From assembly GCA_036505615.1 (NCBI GenBank), contig DASXTB010000395.1, positions 1-6,933 of the forward strand: a stretch of 6,933 bases of DNA. The letters are read 5' to 3'. The notes under the pieces are model-generated. The model had not been told where the DNA came from and did no database searches. It saw only the letters and a program-made list of their open reading frames with translations. Below are positions 1 to 4,695 of this stretch, piece by piece. The stretch is from DASXTB01 sp036505615 (lineage in GTDB: Bacteria > Acidobacteriota > UBA6911 > JACQSX01). The translations under genes and the position numbers were made by a program. How positions within the stretch are numbered: the stretch's first letter is position 1; each line of letters starts with the position of its first letter.

Positions 1-853
1 AATTGTCGCGGATGATCTTTCGCGTACGCTCCAGAATCTTGGGTTCTACATTCGCGGAGAGCACAATGGCCGCGATTCGTTCGCTCAGCATCGACATGCT
101 AATCGTGGTGTAGTCATGATACGACCACAGTTGTTCAGCCAGCTCCACCGTCGTGGCGATCCATCCAATGCGCAGCCCAGGCAATCCGTATGCCTTTGAA
201 AGGCCATTGGTAATGATCACCTTGGGGTACCGCCCCCAGAAGGAGGGGGTGCGGGAGTGGCTATCTGCATCATGCTCGGCGCCGCAGTAAATTTCGTCGC
301 AGATCAGGTAGGCTTGCGCGCGCTCCGCGGCCTCCACAATTGCGTTCATTTCCTCCTCATTCAGAGTCGCTCCTGTGGGGTTGTTCGGGTTGCAGACAAT
401 CAGGGCGCGTGTAGTTGCCGGAAGCTTTCTCAGCAGATCCAGATCCAGCCGCCAGCCGCTGCTGTCGCGACGCATCCAGAGAGGATTGACCTGGGCCTGC
501 AGCGAGCGGCCCAATCCCCACATCTGCATATAATTAGGAAGGATCATCGAGATTTGATCGCCGCGCTCTACCAATCTGCAGACGGAAAGGAAATTTGCCT
601 CGGATCCGCCGCTGGTAACCAGGATATTGTCGGGTCCGGCGTTTGGATAGCGGCGTGCAATATTGCGGCGTAATTCTTCGGTGCCATTCGATTGTGGATA
701 TCCCAACTCCAGACTTTCAAGTTCTCGGATCTGATTTTCCGACAGAAATTCGCGCAACGAAAGCGGATGAACTCCGCTCTCTGACAGGTTGTAGTCAACG
801 CGGTTTTCCCACGTCGACTGCATCCGTTCCATTTGGAAGGTTTCCCAGAGCAT
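1..853 (-). CDS. Class I/II PLP-dependent aminotransferase, C-terminus cut by window edge
   Basis: Reading the minus strand from ATG at 853 gives 284 codons open to the window edge. Seen: a CNPNNPTG loop at residues 154-161 (substrate/PLP-contacting Asn), CDEIY at 185-189 (Asp186 for the pyridine nitrogen, Tyr189 for PLP O3') and LSKAYGLPGLRIGW around 218-231, with Lys220 as the Schiff-base lysine and Arg228 as the phosphate ligand. TSGGSEAN at 80-87 fits the PLP phosphate-cup segment. This is a fold-type I aminotransferase; full members run about 370-400 residues, so roughly the C-terminal quarter, with the substrate-carboxylate Arg, is outside the window. The start is supported by GGGAG 7 nt upstream and an in-frame TGA just before it. 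The amino-acid substrate cannot be told; it resembles the aspartate/histidinol-phosphate group. It lies 83 bp downstream of the PIN toxin gene on the same strand and may be transcribed separately. It is a complete-looking cytoplasmic enzyme with no sign of decay. Confidence 0.93.
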   Translation of the reverse strand, partial: MLWETFQMERMQSTWENRVDYNLSESGVHPLSLREFLSENQIRELESLELGYPQSNGTEELRRNIARRYPNAGPDNILVTSGGSEANFLSVCRLVERGDQISMILPNYMQMWGLGRSLQAQVNPLWMRRDSSGWRLDLDLLRKLPATTRALIVCNPNNPTGATLNEEEMNAIVEAAERAQAYLICDEIYCGAEHDADSHSRTPSFWGRYPKVIITNGLSKAYGLPGLRIGWIATTVELAEQLWSYHDYTTISMSMLSERIAAIVLSANVEPKILERTRKIIRDN

Positions 854-883
854 TGGTTTCTCCCGATCTAGTCACCCGTGAAA

Positions 884-912
884 AATTTAACCGCCAAGGC
901 ACCAAAATCCAA
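884..912 (-). promoter_or_regulatory. Possible weak promoter for the aminotransferase gene
   Basis: On the minus strand, TTGGAT (907-912) is followed after 17 nt by TAAATT (884-889), 30 nt upstream of the ATG. The spacing is ideal but the hexamers match the sigma-70 consensus only 3/6 and 4/6. The sequence supports a candidate only; readthrough from the toxin gene is an equally possible source of transcription. Confidence 0.22.
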
Positions 913-936
913 GGTCAATTTTGCCAATCAGTGGCC

Positions 937-1374
937 TTAAGAAGCCAAAGGATTTACCACTCGCAGAAATTTGAACTGGTGGAAGTCGGTGTCGGCCGTC
1001 CTGATCTCGTTTACACCATGTTCTCTCATTAATACAACCGTATGAAAGTCATGCAGCAGACTTCCCATGACAGAAGGATATTCCTCCGCCAATTCGTGCA
1101 AGACCTCGCCATGGCGATCCGTCTCCACCAAACAATCACAACTGGAGGCGGCAAGAAGCGACTCAATGAAACTCCAAGCCTTGGTGACTTTCAGGGGGCG
1201 TTCAAAAATCGATGGATGGGTACTCACTCGTAGAAACTCGTACACGATTGGCCACGTCACATACCAGATATCAGGCAAGCTCCTCCACTTCGCCAGCAAC
1301 TCGGCTGCCTTCTCGTGTTCAGGAGACTGACGATTTACGGCATGGACCAAGATGTTTGTATCGACGAGGAACAC
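937..1374 (-). CDS. vapC: PIN-domain toxin of VapBC-type toxin-antitoxin system
   Basis: A 145-residue protein, the usual size for a VapC ribonuclease. Seen: the N-terminal MFLVDTN (Asp5), YEFLR with Glu46, HDFHTVVLMREHG with Asp109, and TADTDFHQF with Asp128/Asp130. These are the spaced acidic residues that bind Mg2+/Mn2+ in PIN nucleases. Known of the family: VapC toxins cleave tRNA or rRNA to arrest translation and are held inactive by the cognate VapB; the RNA target here cannot be predicted. The start is GTG, fixed by the invariant hydrophobic-Asp-Thr-Asn start of the PIN fold and by lying 2 nt after the antitoxin stop (TAA AG GTG). An AGAGG stretch inside the last antitoxin codons can serve as ribosome-binding site, so translation is probably coupled. 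All the catalytic acids are present, so the toxin is predicted to be active. Confidence 0.92.
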   Translation of the reverse strand: MFLVDTNILVHAVNRQSPEHEKAAELLAKWRSLPDIWYVTWPIVYEFLRVSTHPSIFERPLKVTKAWSFIESLLAASSCDCLVETDRHGEVLHELAEEYPSVMGSLLHDFHTVVLMREHGVNEIRTADTDFHQFKFLRVVNPLAS

Positions 1375-1376
1375 CT

Positions 1377-1640
1377 TTATCGCCTCTTCCGCCTACCGTA
1401 CAGCTTACTGTCGCGTTCCCCTTCCATGACACGATACAGTTCATTCCGGTCTGCGATGTCCAGCAGCGGACGGCCCATATCAAAGCTCGGCAACTTAGGT
1501 AACCGCTTGTGGGGTGAGGTTTGAGACAATCCTCTCCTCAGCAGCCCTTCGACCAGAGACGATAGGCTTTGCCCCGTTTCGAGCGCGCGCCGCTTGAGCC
1601 GTAGAAACAGGTCATCAGAAATAATCAGCGTGGTCTTCAT
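1377..1640 (-). CDS. vapB: Ribbon-helix-helix antitoxin of VapBC-type system
   Basis: The chosen start, ATG at 1640, gives 87 residues beginning MKTTLIISDDLFLRLKRRA. The N-terminal beta-strand (KTTLIIS), helix A (DDLFLRLKRRALETG), turn and helix B (SLSSLVEGLLRRGL) match the ribbon-helix-helix DNA-binding fold of VapB-like antitoxins. The basic, proline-containing tail (about residues 42-87) would wrap the toxin. Known of the family: the antitoxin neutralises the PIN nuclease and, with it, represses its own promoter. Longer alternatives exist in frame (ATG at 1652, TTG at 1676) but would translate through the -10 region and operator. The 1640 start has only a weak GGA upstream, consistent with a leaderless message. 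The toxin gene follows 2 nt after the stop, a standard antitoxin-first operon. The last residues (GRRKRR) are strongly basic. Confidence 0.88.
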   Translation of the reverse strand: MKTTLIISDDLFLRLKRRALETGQSLSSLVEGLLRRGLSQTSPHKRLPKLPSFDMGRPLLDIADRNELYRVMEGERDSKLYGRRKRR

Positions 1641-1647
1641 ACGGAAA

Positions 1648-1676
1648 TCCATACCACTCGTATGGAAATATGTCAA
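1648..1676 (-). promoter_or_regulatory. Promoter and palindromic operator of the toxin-antitoxin operon
   Basis: On the minus strand a perfect -35 TTGACA (1671-1676) is separated by exactly 17 nt from TATGGA (1648-1653, 3/6 to the -10 consensus). A 7-bp perfect inverted repeat, TCCATAC-N5-GTATGGA (1648-1666), overlaps the -10 and spacer. A further CATACG (1639-1644) can pair with CGTATG (1659-1664), suggesting several ATAC half-sites. The -10 ends 7 nt before the ATG at 1640, so transcription would start at or next to the start codon. RHH antitoxins typically bind such short palindromes to autorepress, which is the inferred role. Confidence 0.62.
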
Positions 1677-1762
1677 GGCGGGAGCGGGCTTTCGAAATTA
1701 AGCGATCCTAGTTACCAGCCCGGTGCCGACAACGTGAGTTTGGCTCCTACGTTTGGGCGGGC

Positions 1763-1820
1763 GCCCCGCACTCAGAACGGTCGCGGCTCTGATTTTTTCA
1801 CACGTTCTCACGTGCGGGGC
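1763..1820. repeat. Imperfect long inverted repeat in intergenic region
   Basis: GCCCCGCAC (1763-1771) pairs perfectly with GTGCGGGGC (1812-1820). Inside it, AGAACG (1774-1779) pairs with CGTTCT (1803-1808) across a small 2x3 internal loop, giving 15 bp around a 23-nt loop. It lies between the VWFA gene stop and the toxin-antitoxin promoter. It is not followed by a T-run, so it is unlikely to be an intrinsic terminator by itself. Its function is unknown; it could be a decayed mobile repeat or an RNA structural element. Confidence 0.55.
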
Positions 1821-1863
1821 CCTGAAGTCACGGCGCACGGAACAGCAGGCGTCAGAAGGCGTG

Positions 1864-1888
1864 AAAAAATTGATTTTATCAATTTTTT
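1864..1888 (-). terminator. Symmetric AT-rich hairpin, possible (bidirectional) terminator after the VWFA gene
   Basis: An 11-bp perfect inverted repeat (AAAAAATTGAT, loop TTT, ATCAATTTTTT) starts 40 nt past the VWFA stop codon. Read on either strand the hairpin ends in a run of T, as an intrinsic terminator would. The stem holds only two G/C pairs at most, so it would be weak; termination is inferred from position and symmetry. Confidence 0.42.
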
Positions 1889-1927
1889 TTCAATTGTCCG
1901 ACTCCAAGCTCTCGAGGCGCGGTGCAT

Positions 1928-3700
1928 TCACGGCACTTGAAATTCTTGAACGCTGGCGCCGAGAGATCCTCCCAGGCGATCCTCGACCAGCAATACCAGC
2001 CTGTATCGTCCTGACGAAAGATTTAGCTCGGTGGAAGACAACAACGGGTTATTGCCCAGCCCTTGAAATTGTTCCGGGGTGAGAGCCAGGTTGAATCCCT
2101 TGTTGATAGAAAAATCCTTAGAGATAGGTTTTCCGTTTGAGTCGTACACCATTCCTAGAAACGATACTTGCGCAGCGTATTTGCCTGCATCTTGGCGGAA
2201 CTCTACCTGCGATCCCGGAATGCCCGTCACCACTCGGGTCTTGCCCTTGGAGGGCTCGATCTGAAGCAGGGGCGCGATCTGCCCGAAAAGCTCCGGATGC
2301 CGCAGCGCCGAACTCAGCCGCGCGTTGCGGAGCGCATCTTCCGGGATGTCGACGTACCCCATGCGGGAGCGAATGAAGATTCCCGGCCGAGCAGCCCGTA
2401 CCGAAATGGTGTGAAATTGCCCAGTCTTGCGCTTTGCATTGGGTATATAGCTGGCCAGGTAGTAATTTTCTTGTTCCGTGGCGGAATAGCTCAATACGAT
2501 CCCCAAATTATTGGTATGGTAAAACGCCAGGCCATTGGTGCCCGCCGCCAGGGCAATCAGTGTGTTTTGAGCATCGTCCAGATTACTGAGAGCGGTCAGG
2601 TTAAACGTGGCGACAATCTGTTCGCTCGGGCCGACTTCAGTCTCCGAAGCGCGCGCATTCTGAGAACGCGCAGCGGCCGCCAAATCCGGCCGGCCCTGCT
2701 CCTCCAGGCGCGCGCCCGCACCGGGACCGGCTGCTACATTCCCGCTTTTGTCCGGTGAACCAACACCCTGAAGGGCGATAAGGCCGCGCGCATCGACGGT
2801 GTAAAAACTGATTCCGAAATTGTTGGCGGCGGAAACGACGTCCCGGACCATGCCGAGGACATTCGGGTCTTGGTAGCGCCCCACCTCGCGCGCTGCCGCC
2901 TGGCGGACCGCAGAAGACTTTTCCTCTGAGACCGCTTCTCTCATTTGCATTTCTGCCAATTTCAATGCCTGAATCGGATAGCCTTCTGAAAAAAACACGA
3001 CGTGTTTCCGGCCGGCCTGCCCGGCTAACGAATAACAAAGCACAGTGAGCGCCTCGCGGAGATCTGTAATCTGGAGCTCCAGGTCATGAAAATATCCCTG
3101 CGTCAGCACGCGGCTGGCGTCGAGCGGATTGTAGACACTCTGAGGTTTTAGTTTGTCGACGCCCGCCAGCAGCGTTGCCTTGTCGCGGGTCATCGGGGTC
3201 AGCACTCGCAGTCCCCGATAGACTTCAGCGATCATTACGGCGTGACCCGCCGTCAGGTGTCTTTCGACGAAGTTTCGAATCGCCGCCACAGAATGTACAA
3301 AGTTGTTGGAATCAATAGTGCGGCTGTCAATCACGATAATGGTCTTCGCCGCATTGGCTAGAGCGGTCGCCGGCCCTGATGAAGAAGCGACGCCTGTCCC
3401 AGCCGCGCCTGCCCCACCCGGAGAAACCAGTTCTTTCTGCCGCGATTCTCCCGGAGCATAAAAAACATCCACGTTTTGCTTCTTCCCGTCCTCGTAAATT
3501 TCTACTTCGTTTGAGCGCAGGTCGTTTACAAAGCGTCCCTGTTTATCGACCGCGACAAAATCCACACGCACCCGCGACGAGGTGATGCGGAAAACCGGAC
3601 TGGGCTGTTTTTCCTGCTGGGCGAAGATAGGCAATCGTGAGTTTGTCGTCAAAATGGAAAGAATGAAAAACGAAGTAAGCGAAGCTGTGGTTTTTTTCAT
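1928..3700 (-). CDS. Secreted acidobacterial VWFA-related domain protein
   Basis: 590 residues. Residues 1-28 form a signal peptide: MKK, a hydrophobic stretch FFILSIL, and a plausible cut after FAQ. Residues 38-81 (FRITSSRVRVDFVAVDKQG, then EVEIYEDGKKQNV) form the beta module that precedes the VWA fold in the acidobacterial VWFA-related family. The VWA-like domain runs from about 118 (KTIIVIDSRTID) through GRKHVVFFSEGY (230-241) to FYTVDARGL (299-307). A Gly/Ala/Asn-rich insert follows at about 312-355. Residues 480-590 form a beta-rich C-terminal module. The MIDAS DxSxS motif is not kept (Asp125-Ser-Arg-Thr-Ile), so classical metal-dependent ligand binding is doubtful. ATG at 3700 is chosen because it gives the signal peptide; only a weak CGGA lies upstream. 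The protein is predicted to be exported. The family's function is unknown. The RAYT and its repeats lie immediately upstream. Confidence 0.9.
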   Translation of the reverse strand: MKKTTASLTSFFILSILTTNSRLPIFAQQEKQPSPVFRITSSRVRVDFVAVDKQGRFVNDLRSNEVEIYEDGKKQNVDVFYAPGESRQKELVSPGGAGAAGTGVASSSGPATALANAAKTIIVIDSRTIDSNNFVHSVAAIRNFVERHLTAGHAVMIAEVYRGLRVLTPMTRDKATLLAGVDKLKPQSVYNPLDASRVLTQGYFHDLELQITDLREALTVLCYSLAGQAGRKHVVFFSEGYPIQALKLAEMQMREAVSEEKSSAVRQAAAREVGRYQDPNVLGMVRDVVSAANNFGISFYTVDARGLIALQGVGSPDKSGNVAAGPGAGARLEEQGRPDLAAAARSQNARASETEVGPSEQIVATFNLTALSNLDDAQNTLIALAAGTNGLAFYHTNNLGIVLSYSATEQENYYLASYIPNAKRKTGQFHTISVRAARPGIFIRSRMGYVDIPEDALRNARLSSALRHPELFGQIAPLLQIEPSKGKTRVVTGIPGSQVEFRQDAGKYAAQVSFLGMVYDSNGKPISKDFSINKGFNLALTPEQFQGLGNNPLLSSTELNLSSGRYRLVLLVEDRLGGSLGASVQEFQVP

Positions 3701-3790
3701 AGCGATTCCGCAAGTGGAAGGTATAAGCGTAACACAAAAGCGTTTGGCTTGAAGAATCTCCGCTAGATAAGGGTGGGGCTTTGTAGCCTT

Positions 3791-3910
3791 AGTGCGGAAA
3801 GGCTCCGGAGATCGGTTTCAACTCGATAGGGTGCGGCTTCGCCGCCCCATAGTGCGGAAAGCCTCGGGAGATCGGTTTCAACCCGATAAAGTGCGGCTTC
3901 GCCGCCCCAT
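3791..3910. repeat. Two tandem 60-bp REP-like units
   Basis: Units 3791-3850 and 3851-3910 are the same length and differ at only 5 of 60 positions by eye; a third unit starts at 3911 but diverges after about 20 bp. Each unit has AGTGCGGAAAG at its start, a palindrome ATCGG-TTTCAAC-CCGAT in the middle (ATCGG-TTTCAAC-TCGAT in unit 1, still G-T pairable) and GCGGC-TTC-GCCGC followed by CCCAT at its end. In the third unit the central hairpin is replaced by GGAAAGCCTCCGGCTTTCC. The array lies between the VWFA gene and the RAYT and is probably a product of, or substrate for, the RAYT. An open frame reading through it on the minus strand is repeat-derived and not taken as a gene. Confidence 0.88.
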
Positions 3911-3972
3911 AGTGCGGAAAGCCTCCGGCTTTCCGTTTTCGCTTCCCCCCTTTTGCGAGGCTGCGCCTCGCC
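3884..3972 (+). repeat. Left inverted repeat flanking the RAYT gene (three hairpins)
   Basis: This stretch recurs, inverted, at 4587-4676. It contains in order hairpin A GCGGC-TTC-GCCGC (3893-3905), hairpin B GGAAAGCCTCCGGCTTTCC (3916-3934) and hairpin C GCGAGGCTGCGCCTCGC (3955-3971). A 38-bp block (3900-3937) is identical to the reverse complement of 4623-4660, and an 18-bp block (3955-3972) is identical to the reverse complement of 4587-4604; the stretch between them has drifted. The first 7 bases CGATAAA match CGGTAAA at the outer edge of the right copy. Such paired REP palindromes flanking a RAYT are the expected substrates of that enzyme family. Confidence 0.9.
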
Positions 3973-4014
3973 AAAAAATATTCGCAAATTTCCTGCTCGG
4001 CCAGTTTAGTAAAC

Positions 4015-4020
4015 AGGAGG
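4015..4020 (+). promoter_or_regulatory. Shine-Dalgarno sequence with unusual spacing before the RAYT start
   Basis: A perfect AGGAGG ends 13 nt before the RAYT ATG at 4034, which is longer than usual. An ATG directly abutting it (4021) opens a different frame that does not encode the transposase. The TGA at 4022-4024 closes the RAYT frame upstream, so 4034 is the earliest ATG available to it. Confidence 0.5.
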
Positions 4021-4033
4021 ATGACAAGAACCT

Positions 4034-4579
4034 ATGTTTTCGATTTCACCAAGTCGGCCTTGTCTCTATTTGACATCGGTCACCAAGGATCGGCTGCCTG
4101 TCTTTCGAACCGATGCAGTCAAGACCATTGTTTGTGCTGCCCTGGACGAGGCGCGCAAATCGGCAGGCTTTGCATTGCTAGCGTACGTGATCATGCTGGA
4201 CCATCTCCATTGGATCACTGATAGCGAACGCACAGCGTCGGATGTCTTGAAATTTGTCAATGGGATTGCCAGCAGGCGCGTAATTGATTATTTGAAGGAA
4301 CAGGGATACGTGAGCTCACTTGAAAAACTGCGCCACTGCGAAAGAGCCAGGCGCTATCGGTACTCATTGTGGCAACATCATCCCAATGCAAGACTGCTCC
4401 CGACAGAGAATGTGCTTTGGCGTCGCGTCCATTACACTCATAACAATCCGGTCCGGGCAGGGTTTGTGGACAAGGCTGTGGATTATCGCTGGTCGAGCGT
4501 TCGGTGCTGGAATGGGCAAGTCCTGGAAGATGAGCCTCTTCGGATGGATCTGGATCGAATTCTTTTGCGAAAGCGCTAA
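4034..4579 (+). CDS. REP-associated tyrosine transposase (RAYT, Y1_Tnp / TnpA_REP family)
   Basis: 181 residues, a typical size for the family. Seen: RPCLYLTSVTKDRLPVF (8-24), matching the family's beta-strand start; AYVIMLDHLHWI (50-61), with the metal-binding HUH pair His57 and His59; WQ at 113-114; and YTHNNPVRAGFV...YRWSSVR (134-157), the conserved C-terminal signature. Known of the family: a single-copy, domesticated IS200/IS605-like enzyme that nicks and joins single-stranded REP hairpins. The residue aligned with the catalytic Tyr (position 6 counting from the W of WQ) is Asn118 (WQHHPNARLL) by eye, so classical tyrosine nicking may be lost or another Tyr may serve. It is the only plus-strand gene here and sits entirely inside inverted hairpin repeats, its stop codon 7 nt before the right repeat. 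It is intact, with no frameshift. Confidence 0.9.
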   Translation: MFSISPSRPCLYLTSVTKDRLPVFRTDAVKTIVCAALDEARKSAGFALLAYVIMLDHLHWITDSERTASDVLKFVNGIASRRVIDYLKEQGYVSSLEKLRHCERARRYRYSLWQHHPNARLLPTENVLWRRVHYTHNNPVRAGFVDKAVDYRWSSVRCWNGQVLEDEPLRMDLDRILLRKR

Positions 4580-4586
4580 GGGGCTG

Positions 4587-4676
4587 GGCGAGGCGCAGCC
4601 TCGCGGACTTAAAAAGGAGCCGAACGGAAAGCCGGAGGCTTTCCGCACTATGGGGCGGCGCAGCCGCTGTTTACCG
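4587..4676 (-). repeat. Right inverted repeat flanking the RAYT gene (three hairpins)
   Basis: This is the inverted partner of 3884-3972. Read on the minus strand it begins CGGTAAA, then GCGGC-TGC-GCCGC, the GGAAAGCCTCCGGCTTTCC hairpin, and after a diverged spacer GCGAGGCTGCGCCTCGC. It begins 7 nt after the RAYT stop codon and ends 19 nt before the last codon of the GWxTD gene, so it fills the entire gap between convergent genes. It could also act as a transcription barrier between them, because its hairpins are strong and GC-rich; that is inference. Confidence 0.9.
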
Positions 4677-4695
4677 AATGTGGACAAAGGCCATT

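Noticed and set aside
257..673. Plus-strand open frame of 138 codons
   Set aside because: It is antisense to the aminotransferase, whose PLP motifs are unambiguous on the minus strand.
2637..3038. Minus-strand open frame of 133 codons in another phase
   Set aside because: It lies wholly inside the VWFA-related gene, is Arg/Gly-rich as expected for a shifted GC-rich frame, and has no family features.
3791..3935. Possible CRISPR array
   Set aside because: The 60-bp units repeat over their whole length with no unique spacers, there are only about two and a half copies, and no cas genes are near. The RAYT explains them better.
3763..3987. Minus-strand open frame with a repeated peptide (SALWGGEAA...YRVETDL)
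   Set aside because: The peptide repeat is simply the translation of the 60-bp DNA repeat, whose length is a multiple of three. No ribosome-binding site or family match supports it.
4021..4221. ATG directly after AGGAGG opening a 66-codon frame
   Set aside because: The ATG abuts the Shine-Dalgarno with no spacing, and the frame is a shadow of the RAYT, which has the clear family motifs.
4034..4579. Ordinary IS200/IS605 insertion sequence
   Set aside because: No tnpB partner is present, the protein is larger than a typical IS200 TnpA, and it carries the NNPVRAG...WSS signature with REP hairpins on both sides, which indicates a RAYT.
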